DNA from: Capsicum annuum
Taxonomy: Eukaryota; Streptophyta; Magnoliopsida; Solanales; Solanaceae
Direction: 5' to 3'
DNA: 64,000 bases
Assembly (NCBI RefSeq): GCF_002878395.1
Contig: NC_061116.1
Coordinates: 119,698,692 to 119,762,691 of the forward strand
Positions within the stretch are counted from its first letter, which is position 1, and each line of letters begins with the position of its first letter. Under the pieces are notes generated by a model, which worked only from the letters and a program-made list of their open reading frames with translations, was not told the DNA's origin and did not search any database. The translations under genes were made by a program, and so were the position numbers. This document shows, in pieces, positions 1 to 11,443 of the stretch.

Positions 1-541
1 AGTTAAGGCGACTAATTCTGGGGTTACTACTATGAAGAGTGACATATCTTCCATGATTCAACTAGTAAATTCTCACTCAATTGCTATTAAACAACTGGAG
101 TAGCAGATGAGCCAATTATCCATAGCATTCAACCAAAGATAGAATGGGACTCTACCAAGTGATACAGTTCATAATCTGAGGACTGATGGATCATGTATGG
201 CTTTTACCACTAGGAACGGTAAGATGTTATCTAGTCAAGGATTGGGAGCATCCTCTCATACTGATGCGGTCAAAATAGATTGGGATATGGTTGATAAATC
301 TTCAGTAGTGCCTGTGGAGTTGGAAAGTATGGGAAAAAAGAGTGCAGAAATGGAACAACCACCTAAGCCGAAGCATGTTAGTGATGTAGAGCAAGGCATA
401 AGAAAGGAGGTAAAAGTTGCTCCAGTTGAAATCCCGAGGCCACCACCCCCATTTCAACAATTATTAAAGAAGAAAAAAATGAAGGCAAGTTTAACAAATT
501 CATGGCTATGTTGAAGCAATTGACAGTGAACATGCCTTTAG
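1..541 (+). pseudogene. Gag C-terminus / gag-pol linker remnant (E1)
   Basis: The reading frame at 197-514 contains the motif TTRNGKML, a form of the T-x-R-S-G-K signature found in the linker between gag and protease of Athila/Tat-type Gypsy polyproteins. A proline-rich stretch and a lysine-rich end follow. The frame stops at 512-514, while the expected continuation (FMAML followed by KQLTVNMPL) is read in a different frame, so a frameshift lies near 505-515. Upstream of 197 the sequence is coding-like but has stops. The fragment is not functional. Confidence 0.65.
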
Positions 542-1294
542 TTGAAGCACTTGAGCAAAGCTAAATTTATGAAAGATCTTGTGACGAAGAAAAGAGCGGT
601 AAGCTATGAACCGGTGGATAATCTCCATCATTGTAGTGCTATTTCTATGAGGTCACTGGTGCAGAAAAAGGCAAACCCAGGAGCATTCACCATCCCTCGT
701 ATGATTAGGTCTCTAGATTTTGCTAACGCCTTATGTGATCTGGTATCTAGCATCAATCTGATGTCGCTAGCTGTTTATAAGAAGTTAGAGTTTGGGAGAC
801 CCCACACCCACAAACATGTGACTTCTAATGGCGGATAGATTAGTGAAAGGCTGGTTGGGATTCTACATGATGTACTTGTAAAGGTGTCCGATTTAATATT
901 TCCTACCGACTTTGTAATTCTTGATTATGAAGTGGAATTTAAAGTACCCATAATTTTAGGCAGTCCATTCTTAGAAACTGAGAGAGCATTAGTTGACTTG
1001 GAGTTGAATGAGCTAAAATTTAGGCTCAACGAGAAAGAGGTTAGTTTTGAAGTATGTAAATCCATGAAACAACAAAAGGAGATAAGTTTCTTTTCAATTG
1101 TTGATGTATTCTATGAAGATGAGCGAGATGTACTAGTTAAGGATAGACCTACTGTGAAAACCATAGCTGGTTTGGTTGAACTTGCAAGCAAGGATGTGAT
1201 TGACTTCAAAGTGGTTGGACTTGGAATAAAGCATTTTCTTGATCCAACAAATGAGGTACAAAAGGTACCATCGATAAATCTTGATAAAGTATGA
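542..1294 (+). pseudogene. Retropepsin (aspartic protease) remnant (E1)
   Basis: Two pieces in the same frame (542-838 and 884-1294) are separated by a stop at 836-838, where a local frame disturbance is visible. The first piece holds the active-site region as CDLVSSINLM. The family usually has CDLGASINLMP, so the glycine after the catalytic aspartate is replaced. The second piece has FPTDFVILDYEVEFKVPIILGSPFL, split here as FPTDFVILDY and VPIILGSPFL, which is the typical flap and C-terminal part of an Athila-like protease. After it comes SIVDVFYED and then a stop, with no reverse transcriptase. Confidence 0.75.
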
Positions 1295-1312
1295 GTAGTC
1301 AAGATAATCGAG

Positions 1313-1455
1313 TCATATCATGACATTAAATCAGGCATTGCATAGGAGGGAACCCATGATTTTATTTTTATATGATCATGTTAAATAAAAATACAAAAAT
1401 AAGAGTTGAGCCACGACCAAAACTACGGCGCTTGGTGGAAGGCAACCCATCCTTC
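1313..1455 (+). repeat. Post-coding conserved block, two diverged copies
   Basis: Immediately after the protease fragment lie two related stretches, about 1313-1354 and 1403-1450. Each has the pattern 'C-GAC-TAAA-C-GGC--TTG--GGAGGC/GAACCCA'. The same block occurs after the coding part of E2 (9781-9830) and E4 (24766-24812, minus strand). In those two the end can fold as a short hairpin. The block is a recognisable landmark of Athila-type elements. Its role (RNA structure, splicing or translation control) is not known to me. Confidence 0.6.
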
Positions 1456-1950
1456 TAATCATTTTTAGTTGTTTTTTATTAAGTTTAGGTGCATGAAGTA
1501 CTAACAAGGTGATTCGTACCAAATTTGGTTTGGAATTGAGCCATATTAATGGTGGTAAGTTAGGAGTAACAGTGACATTACAGGTAAGTTGGAGTGGTTA
1601 AATGTAAAGGCTCTAGTCATGACTCCTGTTAGAGTTGTGACCCAAATTATGTTAATCCACCCCCCAAAGTTTCGTGATTTAACTTTATTTTGTGATTTTC
1701 AAGGAGGTCTATGGTGGTACCATAGGGATCGAGCCGATAGGCCCAATCTCGGAGCCCATTACTGACCTCAATAGGGGTGCAAGGGTGAAGCCCCCATAGT
1801 ATGGACCTTTCTCAATGCTTTATATGAAGAATAGGGTGCATGTCCTCGAAGTTTAAGTATATTATAGGGTGTGTGGTGTCCAAGTTTACATAGGCCATGG
1901 CAAAGGTGTCACCAAAGACATAGCCTAAGCCCACTGCCTCAAGTAGGCGT
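1456..1950 (+). other. Noncoding interior of E1, no gene seen
   Basis: AT-rich stretch without a coding frame that I recognise. Compared with E2, where about 80 bases separate the block from a shared 'GAAGTCTGAGTACC' landmark (9909), E1 has about 1.4 kb between block and landmark (2865). This part is therefore either an insertion in E1 or a segment lost in E2. Confidence 0.4.
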
Positions 1951-2250
1951 TACCATGTGCGGTGCACACCTTAACTTGTGCAACACCTTATGCTGTGCAC
2001 ACCTTAATATTGGCAATAACTTATGCGTCGCACACCCAACCGCACACCCTCACTATTTTACTTATGCGATACCTTGGGAGGTGCACACTTAAACTTATGC
2101 GATAATATATGCACCGTACACTTACCTATGTGTGATAACATGTGAGTCAAACACCATACCACATAGGCTCACTATTTCACGTATGTGATGACCAATGTGG
2201 GGCACACTTAAACTTGTATGATAACTGGTGTGTCGTACACCCTTCTAATT
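1951..2250 (+). repeat. Degenerate tandem word repeat (GTGCACAC / TTATGCGATA)
   Basis: About eight imperfect units, most near 33 bases and two near 53 bases, alternate a GTGCACACTTAAAC-like word with a TTATGCGATAAC-like word. The longer units share CTCACTATTTTAC. The block is richer in CG and GC than its surroundings. It sits ahead of a CT-rich, leader-like sequence with a splice-donor-like AAGGTAAGT at 2457-2465, an arrangement like that of the LTR word modules elsewhere in the window. Confidence 0.6.
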
Positions 2251-3090
2251 TCAACATATATCCATCTTTGAATTAGGTCAACCCGACCCGGATTTCATTC
2301 TTTCAATAGACTCCACACCCTAAATGCCCAAATTCATCCTTATTTCACCCCCAAGTCATACAAGATTTCTCTCTCACCATTCTCTTTGTCCTTTAAGATT
2401 ACTCTTTGCTTAACAATCTCAAGAATTCCCCCTTTCTTCCTCAATCTTCCATCTTCAAGGTAAGTTTTACTTTCTTAACCCTTAGTTATTTTGACCTTTT
2501 GTTATAGTTAATTGATTTCTTGAGAATTATGAATTAAATTCTTACCATGTCTATGTCAAAGAAGGATTTTGAATATCTTGGGAAGAAAAGCACCATTGTT
2601 GTAGTACTTGAGCTTGTACATGTGAGTGAATTATTCATAACCAACATGGTAGTTGTGTAACCATTAGTTTCCATCTTATTATGTTGAACATAATATTGGC
2701 AAAATCATGTGAAAGTGATGGTGTTCTGTATCTATTTATATGGTTGAAGTTGTAGGGCATGATTTTGTCAAAAAGTTCTTCATTGAAATAGAATTGGGGA
2801 AATTAAAGTGAGTGAACTGTATTAGGACTAATGTTGGTGCACCATATCAAAGTGTATGTCTGCGAAGTCTGAGTACCCGATAATAATACTTAATTGGTTT
2901 ATATTAACAAATTAAGTGTGGGGTGGTGACTTCACCACCTTCATGTTAATTGTAGTTAGTTTCATTATGTGTGGCTGACATTGGTGATGTGATTAATAAA
3001 GGAAAAATGGCTCCGATGATGATTCTTTAGCTTGTTATTTGCACTGGGGACAGTCCCTAGTTTGAGTGTGGGGTGGCTGGTTACTTTGCT
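2251..3090 (+). other. Leader/intron-like sequence and collapsed second ORF of E1
   Basis: A CT-rich leader-like stretch (2330-2455) ends in a splice-donor-like AAGGTAAGT. About 540 bases later there is a short frame starting ATGGCTCC (3007) that stops after eight codons. Directly after it come a 'CTGGGGACAGT' block and 'GAGTGTGGGGTGG', which in related elements follow the end of the second ORF. I read this as a second ORF that has been almost completely deleted. The promoter and splicing reading is inference. Confidence 0.35.
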
Positions 3091-4589
3091 GCTTGTTTTG
3101 TACGAAATTAGTACCTTCTCCTTAGTATACTTCTGTGATAGGATTAGTTATTTTGTTTATTTTATTTCTTGTTAGATGTTTGGTTGATTTAGTCATAGTT
3201 GGTACTTTTCTCGATGATGGATGGATGAAGACCGTCTTAAGAGAAAATTAGTCATTTGTTACATGTAAATGTTATTGTGGATCACATGGCATTATAGTAT
3301 AAGTATGGAATGAATCATTACATTTGAAACACCTACGCTCTAGTTGTGACTCTTGTTGTGATTATTGGTTTTAGTTGAATTTATTTAATTGTTGGGTCGA
3401 GAATCTATAATGATCCTAATTGAGTTGACCATGTGCCATGAGTATGTAAGACTGTTGTATAATCATTATTGCAACTGATGCTAGAACTTGCCTGGTGTGT
3501 GTGCAAAGCAAAATAAAGATTGTGAGTTTAGGAGATGATTTAAGCATTTCTTTAACAGCCATTGTTCATGCCTTCTTTTGACCTACCTTTGCACATTATC
3601 TTAGCTAGCCCCTTTTAGCCTTTAGCTTGTTCTTTTCCTAGCCTCATATGTAGCCTAACCCATTCTTTAATAGACTGTAATTTGATCCAAAAGCTCCTAA
3701 GCACTTTAATGTAAAATCAATTTGAGTTAGGAGTTTGACAATAAGAGGAAAAAGGTGAAATTGATACCCCAAAGTCTAGTTATTGGCGTGTGAAATTGAT
3801 GTGGTTGGGAGTAGCAAAAATTGTTGAAAAAGTTCCAAATTTTATCTTGGACATGTTACAATGAACCTGTTTTGGCCCTGGTCCTTCTTGGACATTGTGC
3901 ACCTCAACTAAGGAAAATTTCTTAAGTTGAGGATGGCTATAATAGGGGTGTGTAATGTGAAAAGGGTGCAAAAAAACATATTTTGAAAAGGTTACATACT
4001 CCCGCCATAGTGTTATTAATTGAGTCTAATGGAATGGGGTGAAAACAAAAGATATGTATAGATGAAAGTGGTGTAAATTGGTTGTTAGAAATCGGTCTTA
4101 GTTGCATAATATAGTATATTAAAGCGCTTAGGGAAGATAGTCATTATTTCTAGCCAAAATAGTTCCTACCCATCCTTTAGCCTTCATTACAACTCATAAA
4201 AGACCTACTTGATCCTAATATTAGCATTCTGATATTATTGGAGCACTATGCTAAGGGCAAGCATATGGTCATCAGTTGTAATTTGAGAATTCTTTGTGAG
4301 AGTGAGCGAAACTTGATTCTTGTACCCATTTTGTTAGAAATTTCTTGATTGTGAGTGATTATGGGTAACTTTCTTATTGTGAGGGCACATGGTTGATGAA
4401 GGTTGGTTAATTTATATGACTTCTTCTCTTAAATAGTATGCATGAATTTGCCAACTTTATGAGTCTATTCTTCAGGGTCTTGTTTCATATTTGTTGCGTG
4501 AGACTATGTGAGCATCTTGTGTTTGCTTTGTGGGTTTTAAATTTTGTGTATGCGTAAATGGATAAGTTGTTCGAGGACGAACAAAGCTT
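3091..4589 (+). repeat. 3' noncoding region of E1, shared with E2, E3 and E4
   Basis: No gene is seen. Recognisable blocks recur in the same order at about 10100-11440 (E2), 14000-15320 (E3) and, on the minus strand, 23040-24600 (E4). Examples are the stretch beginning AAGCGCTTAGGGAAGA near 4122, 'AGTTCCTACCCATCC' and 'GATCCTAATATTAGCATTCTGATATTA' (in two overlapping parts). This is the long 3' untranslated region typical of Athila-like elements. Confidence 0.6.
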
Positions 4590-4603
4590 TAAGTGTAGGG
4601 TGG
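4590..4603 (+). promoter_or_regulatory. Polypurine tract before 3' LTR of E1
   Basis: A purine-rich AAGTGTAGGGTGG directly precedes the TGATCT start of the LTR. The same sequence with small changes precedes the LTRs at 11444 and, on the minus strand, 22997. It would prime plus-strand DNA synthesis. Confidence 0.6.
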
Positions 4604-5811
4604 TGATCTTGGTTGTATTTATACGCTTAAGTACCATAACTTACCCATATTTTAACTAAGTTTTGAGAACAAAGTTCCTAGTTTCTTATGTGTTTACTCT
4701 ACTTTGATGTAATTGAGCTAACCTATGTGATTAGCATGATTTCAGGTGTTAATAAGGTAGATAAAGACATGATGGGACTATGGATTGCGAATAAAAAATC
4801 ACACAAGAGAAAAGTAGCTTGTTGGACCAAATGTGGCACCTAGAAACTATGTCCAAGACTAATTTGTCATTTATGATTAGTTCAGGGGCTTAGAAGGCAA
4901 TTATGAGAGAAAAGATTATTAAAAAGACTTGATGCGGAATTTTTATCATTATTCATTATTCTGTAGTATTTTTTTAACATAGGAATAGTGGCTTAGGGTG
5001 GAGAGAGAAAACATCTCTCTCTTGTTTTCACTAATCGCACACTAAGATCGTCTTCTAGTTTTTAGTATGATGAATACTTCTATGTGATTCCCATTTTATT
5101 CATGAGTAGCTAAGTTTATTAGTTAGGGTTATGGAATCCTTGTAATATACAATCTATTACTTTGGGTTTTTGAATTCATGATGTATTGATATGCTTATAT
5201 CATACTCCCTTCATTTATCTTGAATTCTCGCGGTTGCAAACATGGAGGATGTGCCTTAAAACTCAACTTGTTCGATAGAAAGGTTGAGGTTCGGAAAAGA
5301 GAGTAGTGATAAGATAATGGGATTTCCAACCCCTATTTCATGTGTCAATGCCTCAACAGGATTAACTACTTGGCGATTTCGTATTATTTTTGTAAACACT
5401 TTTGATTTGAGAGAACTAAAGTGAATTAGTCCTTGATGGTTGAGAAACACTAGGATTATGTTATTAAATATAATATGTTTCTCTGTAAGCATGATACATG
5501 TATGAATTCGTAAAGCCCATAGTTAGAAAGTATTGAAAATTATAAGGTAGACATAACCCTAGCTTGCTATTTCTCTGAATTCGAATACTACTACACATAT
5601 CTCATCTTGTTAAACTAAAACCATTAATTTGTGAATTGAATCAAATTCCCCCTTTTTGTTTTACGAAAACAAATGATTAACAATGAACTAATTTGCATAC
5701 AACTTAATTAGAACCATATTTCCTGTGGGATTCGACCCCAACCTAGTTGGGTTCTATATTTGACAGCGTCCGCTTACTCTCTCATAAGAGAGGTGTAATT
5801 TGGGCATATCA
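4604..5811 (+). repeat. 3' LTR of E1
   Basis: Starts TGATCTTGG after a polypurine tract and ends GGGCATATCA, a TG...CA structure of about 1.2 kb. Its last 100 bases resemble the end of the E3 LTR near 16680-16740 (a 'TTCGACCCCAACCTAGTTGGGT' motif, here in two parts, then GACAGCG). The 5' partner is outside the window, so age and target duplication cannot be judged. Confidence 0.6.
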
Positions 5812-6499
5812 GGTCACTTATGGGACCAAATTTTAATTAAAATTTTGTGCCCACCAACACATATTTAAGACCTAAAATAGCCCCTATTTTATTTAAACAT
5901 CTTTAACCTCATTCTAACTCATACAAATCCACAAAACTTCACTTTTCTCTTTAAATTTAAACTTCTCTCTTAAAATATAAACTAATCTTGTACTTAAGTA
6001 AAGACTAATTTGAAACTTATTAGTGATACCAACTTGTCCCAACATACTAAAAACAAGTTCCAACTTTGGTTTTGCTTGACTTCTTCATTGTTCACTTTTG
6101 AATTTTCATTAAAGAGGTAACTTTCTGGGCTCCTAATGGTTATGTATATATGTGTATTCCCATGTAAAATATATAGAATCTATCATGCTTATATGTAGGA
6201 TCCTTGAAGTAGCCTATAATCTCAATGCAGGGCCTTGTTTTGAATTTAATTCTAAGGTTAGGCCTCAACTGAAAGTTAAACTTGAATGAGTAGAGTAATA
6301 CCATTGATTGAGCATATTTATTTTGTTTTAAAATTCATGACTCTTAATAAGTGTGTGCACATTGGACTTGTTGGGATTTCAAATAGGTTATAGGGGTGTG
6401 AAAATTGAGGAAAATTCAAACTTTTCAAATTTTGAGTTTTTCTTCAACTTTTGCAATCCCTCATTTTTGTTAAAAACTAACGACTAGTTTTTTAAGTAA
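5812..6499 (+). other. Leader/intron-like sequence ahead of the second ORF of E3
   Basis: An AT-rich stretch with a TATA-like ATATTTAAG at about 5860, a CT-rich leader and a donor-like AGAGGTAACT near 6113. It leads into the ATGGCACC start at 6502. There is no open frame. I interpret it as the upstream part of E3, left of the E2 insertion. The promoter and intron reading is inference. Confidence 0.35.
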
Positions 6500-6910
6500 A
6501 TATGGCACCAAAATATTCTAATAAGAAGGAGGAGACATCAAGGAGACGAGATGAATACTCGACCCTAGAGGTTCAGTGAAGGAGTACGCGGTTGCACTAC
6601 TTAGAGAGGTTGCGGTAGTGTGACATGTAGAGTAACATGAGGATAGATGTGTCGGTAGATAAAACTATTATTATAGGTACTATGGGAGAGAGAATACCTA
6701 AGCAGTCATAGTAGGGGAGACAACTAACTTTCACTCAGCCCAGGGCTCAGGCTGAGGCAGTTCAGATTCTCTAAGCAGCTAAGCTATTGCAGCCCAACTG
6801 AGGATAAAGTTTGCACAAAGATTACCTCCACACACTCATCCATCGAGTAATCATGATGATGAGGATGTGGTAGATTCAGATTCAGGTACATAGGATGTAG
6901 CTCAAGACCC
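6500..6910 (+). pseudogene. N-terminal remnant of E3 second ORF
   Basis: A frame beginning MAPKYSNKKEETSRRRDEYS at 6502 is broken by stops within 30 codons but stays coding-like. A glutamine/proline-rich part with TFTQPRAQAEAVQ follows, then an acidic end (DDEDVVDSD). Solanaceous Athila-like elements carry an ORF with a similar basic start, usually annotated as a putative plant transposon protein. The frame is cut at 6910 by the start of the E2 LTR and seems to resume after 12524. Confidence 0.4.
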
Positions 6911-8460
6911 TGATCTGAGGTGGATTTATGCTCTTTAGTGTTGTTATCCTAGCTTATTTAGCCTTGTTTTGAAGACTTCTTGTGTTCTTAATGAGTGAGT
7001 GATGATATAATTAAGCATCTAAGTGTTTAAGTACTTGATAATAATGTTTAAGGTGTAGTTCAAACAAGTTTGAATTTAAATTGTTCATTTATAGTTCAGA
7101 TGAGAAGACTCGTATTACTAGCTTGAGCTTGAATCAAGTCAAGAGTCAAAACAAAGTGAAAGATCAAAGGGGCAAAACTAGTATTCATAGCTTAAGTTTC
7201 TAGTTTGTTATCTTGGATGTTGTGTTGTTTTAAGCTCTAATTTATTGTGTTTAATGTTATAGGATTCTTGGTGAGTTGATTATGATGATATATAAAGGAC
7301 ATACAAGTTTCAAATCATGTGGAATCAACACAAAAAGGCTTGGAATGGATCAATGAAAGAACAAGACACAATTTGACGTGAAATCGCCATCTTGGAAGTC
7401 CATGGCGCATCGCAGACTTAATCTAAGGCCAAATGGTGTGTTCCATATACCAATATCTTCCTAAGGGACCTAAAATATTAGGTATCCTCAATAAGTGTGT
7501 TCCATGGAGCTATACACAGTGAAGTAACCTTGCGACGCGGCCTAGAGCAAAAATTGCCAGTTTTGTCCTCCTATAAATAGGACACTTGAACTTGATGTTA
7601 TACACCTTGGACAGCTTTGAAACTTGGACAGGGGATGGAAAACACTTCAATTAGGGTTTTTATTCTTTTAATTTAGCTTTTTGATGGATTTTATTATGTT
7701 TTTATTCATCTTGATTACGACTATGTCCATGAGTGTCTAAAGGCCCCCTTTCTAGGGTTTTGGCCAAGAACATGTTTAATTTTTCTTTGAATTGAGTTTG
7801 CTTGGATTTATTATCATATTTGATGTTTGTTGATCCTTGTTTTAACTATTTTGAGGATTCCCGACCCTTAGAATATATATATTATCGACCTTATGAACTC
7901 GGGAGGGGGAATAGAAAGATAGAACGTGGGGATAATAGAGTAAGGTTCTTATTCTTTTATAAAATAAGGAATTTGAATTAGTGACTAGGATAGAAATATA
8001 CCTAGAAGCCTTTCTTGGTTCACATGTAGGATGATATCGTAATGCATCTAAATGGATTATTACATCCCCACTCAACGATGTAGTTGTAATGTCCAGTTAG
8101 GTAGAAAGTTCGAGGTCAAGAGACCATATCATACGATAAACCCTATGAATTAACAACCAAGATAAGCAATATAATGAATGAAGTTGAATAGCGTGGTATA
8201 ATTGTTCATAGTGCTTTAACACTAGATTTACATCCATTGATTGTCCAAAGTCTTTACTTTTTTGCATTACTTTAGTTTACTTTTAATTACAAACTTTTAA
8301 AAATCTTTTGGTTACATTTGCACTAGTTTAATCTCAATAGTCAAACTAGAATTGAATAGTTGTTTAACATAAGTCTTTGAGGTATCGATATTTGGTTTTG
8401 TAAAAGGCCATTGTATTACTTGGTGAGACCATGTACACTTTGCGTGTGTGCAAGGGCACA
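6911..8460 (+). repeat. 5' LTR of E2
   Basis: Starts TGATCTGAGGTGGATTTATG, the same as 11444, and ends near GCAAGGGCACA just before the primer binding site. A TATA box (CTATAAATAGG, 7571-7581) lies downstream of a pair of CpG-rich words, GGCGCATCGCAG (7393) and GCGACGCGGCC (7531). The LTR is about 1.55 kb. Confidence 0.75.
7388..7585 (+). promoter_or_regulatory. LTR promoter with CpG word pair and TATA box
   Basis: Two GC-rich words containing CGCATCGC and GCGACGCGG flank about 130 bases of plain sequence. A clear TATA box (TATAAATA, 7572-7579) follows about 30 bases after the second word. The 3' LTR keeps the same arrangement at 12040-12220. The transcription start would lie near 7605. Confidence 0.55.
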
Positions 8461-8469
8461 AAAATTTTT

Positions 8470-8488
8470 TGGTGTCATTGTCGGGGAC
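8470..8488 (+). promoter_or_regulatory. Primer binding site (tRNA-Asp type)
   Basis: TGGTGTCATTGTCGGGGAC follows the LTR after a short spacer. It is a mutated form of the TGGCGCCGTTGCCGGGGA site used by Athila-lineage elements. Three of the changes are C to T, as expected from decay of methylated DNA. Confidence 0.7.
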
Positions 8489-8595
8489 TTGTAAATATGC
8501 AACTATCTTGTTTTTAGTTTAGCTATATTGATTTTTACATAGTTTAGTAATTTTTCTTTTTAGTTTCTTTTACTTTTTTCCTCACACTTCTAGAT

Positions 8596-8990
8596 ATGTC
8601 AACCTGTAGATGGTTTTTGAGTGATGATGATTCTTGTTATTTTTGTGGAGGACTCCATCGAGAGATTTTTTGTCCAGATTTTGATGGAAGTGCATGGACA
8701 GGACCTTCACAATATGAGGTGGATATTATCCTATTGTGTAGCAGACCACAAGTTAGTGCATGGTTTGAGGTAACAACGGTCATTCTGCAGCTATGTGTGT
8801 TTTTAATCCTGATTCAGAAATGTTTGTGGGATATGCTCAAAGGCCATATTATGTGAACATCTACAATCAAACATGGCAGACTCATCCACTAATACAATCA
8901 TGGAACAACTAGCAGCAACAATTTCAGCAGTAGCAGGTTTAAGGAAATCAGGCCACGACTCAAACTAGCAATATGGAAAAGATGCTGAAA
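8596..8990 (+). pseudogene. Gag-like fragment with zinc-knuckle-like cysteines (E2)
   Basis: The frame from 8596 begins MSTCRWFLSDDDSCYFCGG and contains C-x2-C-x3-H-x4-C (CYFCGGLHREIFC). That motif is similar to the cysteine cluster in gag of Athila/Tat-type elements. Further on, in another frame, NNGHSAAMC and NPDSEMFVGYAQRPYY can be read, followed by glutamine-rich sequence, which is the usual gag C-terminus. The start directly after the primer site and the lack of a full capsid region suggest a gag-only derivative with an N-terminal deletion. Confidence 0.55.
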
Positions 8991-9113
8991 CAAATTTTAG
9001 CATGTTACACACAGTTGGCAGCAGACATAAAGAACTAGCAGGAGGCTACAAAGTAGTTGGAGAATCAGCTGGGGAAAATATAGCAAGTAGAAAATACTAG
9101 GACTTAAGGTGGT

Positions 9114-9715
9114 TTGCCAAGTGACACTAAACTTTCTAACCAAGTAGTGGCAATCCCTTTGAGGAATGATAAAGAAATGAATGAAGAACCTCCAGAGAAA
9201 ATTAAGGAGGTAGATGTAGAGTTGACTCTCCAACTATATACAGACAAAGTTGTTAATAATTCAAGAAAGTCTGAGTACTCAAAGACTAAAATTATTGAAC
9301 AGGTTAAGGAGATATTTCTAATACCTTCTCTACAGAGGATGAGTAAAGAAAAAGAGAAATTTATCCAATGTATGGAATATACATAAGAATCGCATCCATT
9401 TAGTTGTTATCTTTCTCTTGAGACTGAAATTAGGAGGTGAATAAGAGTGAGGGTATTGTGGATTATGTAAATTTTGAGGTAGGATTGGTTGGGCCTCACT
9501 CAAATCACTTTTCTACATTATTTTTAGATGATGTCTTGTCTTTAGAATCATCTAAAATAGTGGGAGAGTGTGAAGAGGAGGAACAGGAATCCTATATTCT
9601 TGATTTTGCACCAGATAAGCAACATAAAAACATATCTCTTTTCAAGGATGAGTGGTTTACCATGCACCATCCATTACTTGGTTCCTTTATCTTTGTACCA
9701 CCATCGTACGAGTAA
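9114..9715 (+). pseudogene. Gag-pol linker-like ORF remnant (E2)
   Basis: Two frames (9114-9386 and 9437-9715) follow the gag-like fragment. The first starts with LPSDTKLSNQVVAIPLRNDK, the counterpart of the 'LPSDT...TLRSGK' linker of Athila-like polyproteins. The second ends HPLLGSFIFVPPSYE and has no family that I recognise. There is no protease motif (D-[ST]-G or DLGAS). The coding part ends 66 bases before the post-coding block. Confidence 0.5.
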
Positions 9716-9780
9716 AGAAAAAATATGGATATGAAGTTGGGGGTGAAATTCAATCCTCAAGGTGGAGGAAAAAGTTGATT

Positions 9781-9840
9781 AGGTCGTGCCGCGACACTAA
9801 ATCAGGCGTTGCTTGGGAGACAACCCAAGTTAAGGTATGT
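9781..9840 (+). repeat. Post-coding conserved block of E2 with hairpin
   Basis: Contains GTGCCGCGACACTAAATCAG and then TTGGGAGACAACCCAA (9813-9828). The latter can fold as a stem of five pairs (TTGGG with CCCAA). A splice-donor-like AAGGTATGT follows at 9833-9841. The block is shared with E1 (1313-1455) and E4 (24766-24812). Confidence 0.55.
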
Positions 9841-11443
9841 TTTCCTTTTAGTATTTTAGTTTTTAATTCACTAGTTTTTGTTTTAGTTGTGTCATAGGTT
9901 GATGGGAAGTCTGAGTACCGAAAACCTAAGCTAAGGATCATGGCGAAGACTAAGTGTGGGATCCTGGACCCCCTTGATATGTAAAGATGCTACTAGTTAG
10001 GCCTAAAGGCCTTATGGAGTATTTTCTATCTCTTCTTTTAAATATACTTTTGGGACAAATTTGATTTTTAAGTGTAGGGTGGGGAAATTCCCATTTGAGG
10101 GTAAATTTAAAAAATTTTGTGTTAGGAATAAGTGAGATATTCTTGTTGGTTCTATATTTGATTGCATGATACAAGTGTTTTAATGGTAAAAAGCATGTTG
10201 ATTGTGTTCTATTATTGAGACTCCCAGGCTCATGTTTATGACTCTTGTACTTATTGTCTTAATTGGAATTCATGCTATTATTTGGTTGGGAGACTATGAT
10301 GATCCTACTTGAGTTGATCATGTGCCATGTGTAATGTGAGGTTGTAGCATATTCCTTCTTGTGTGTGATATCTAGAACTTGTCTGGTGTGTATGTAAAGT
10401 GAAATAAAGAGTATGGGTTTAGGAGATGATATAGGCATTTCTTTGATAGACAAGTTTATACGTTCTTTTTACCTACCCTTGTGTATTATCCTAGTTAACC
10501 TCATTGAGCCTTTAGCTTATTATTTGGTAGCCTTATTTGTAGCCTAATCCCCTTCTTTGATTGACCTTAATTTGATCTAAAAGCTCCTAAAAGATTTAGA
10601 TTAAAATTAATTAAGTGAGGAGTTGGAAATTCAAGTAGGAGAAAGGTGAAATTGAAACCCCAATGTGATAGTTATTGGTGTGTAATCATGTTACGTGTTG
10701 TGGCTGGGAGTTGGGTAATGTAAAGAAAACAAATTTGTTCAAATTGAATAATTTGTTAATAAAAAATACTCCCACCATATTATTTGTGAATGAGCTTAAT
10801 GAGATAAGGTAAAACAAAAGATGTGTGAAGGTAGTCTTGGTGAAAGTTGGTTGTTGAAGATTGGTTTTAATTATATATGGTGATGTATTAAAGCGCTTAG
10901 GGAAGACAGTCACTATTACTGGCCAGAATAGTTCCTACCCATCCCTTATCTTAAATTAGAACCATTAAATACCTATTTGATCCTAAGATTAACATTCTGA
11001 TATTAGTTGAGTACTACACTAAGGGAAATCCTATGGTTCACCATTTGTAAGTTGTGAATTCTTTGTGAGAGTAAGGGAAATTTGATTGTTGTAACTATTC
11101 TATTATGGATTCAATGATTATGAGTGATTATGGGTAACTCTATTGTTGTGAGGGCACATTTTTTATGAATGTTGGGTGAATCATATGATGTCTTTGATTG
11201 AATAATGTGCATGAGTTTACTAACTAGGTGAGTCAATTCCTGAGACTAGGATGTTTTGAAGTAGTATTCTTGAACTGTCAATTGTGTATGTAACATGTTT
11301 AGTGTAGAAACTTGCATTATGTGTTGTCATTGTAGTAATATCCTGAGCGTCTTACGTGTAGTATAAGTGTAGTATCACCTTAGCGTACGATGCTTAGAGT
11401 AAAGAGTTATTCAAGGATGAACAAGGTTTTAAGTGTGGGGTAG
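9841..11443 (+). repeat. 3' noncoding region of E2
   Basis: No gene seen. It shares long colinear blocks with 3091-4600 of E1, for example the AAGCGCTTAGGGAAGACAG stretch at 10891 and the 'GAGGGCACAT' region at 11150. It ends with the polypurine tract TTAAGTGTGGGGTAG (11429-11443) before the 3' LTR. Confidence 0.6.

Larger units (their letters stand above)
1..5811 (+). mobile_element. E1: Athila-like Gypsy retrotransposon, pol-less, 3' part
   Basis: The order read from the sequence is gag-pol linker, aspartic protease, a conserved post-coding block, about 3 kb of noncoding sequence, a polypurine tract and a 3' LTR. No reverse transcriptase, RNase H or integrase lies between the protease and the 3' noncoding part. 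The element is therefore an internally deleted, non-autonomous form. The 5' part lies outside the window. The assignment to the Athila lineage rests on the protease type, the long 3' region after pol and the LTR style, and is made from family knowledge by eye. Confidence 0.7.

Noticed and set aside
1951..2250. CRISPR-like or satellite array
   Set aside because: Units are too diverged and few, spacers are not unique sequence of equal size, and this is a plant genome. It was kept only as a degenerate tandem repeat.
5256..5492. Minus-strand frame of 78 codons
   Set aside because: It lies fully inside the E1 LTR and there is no evidence of coding.
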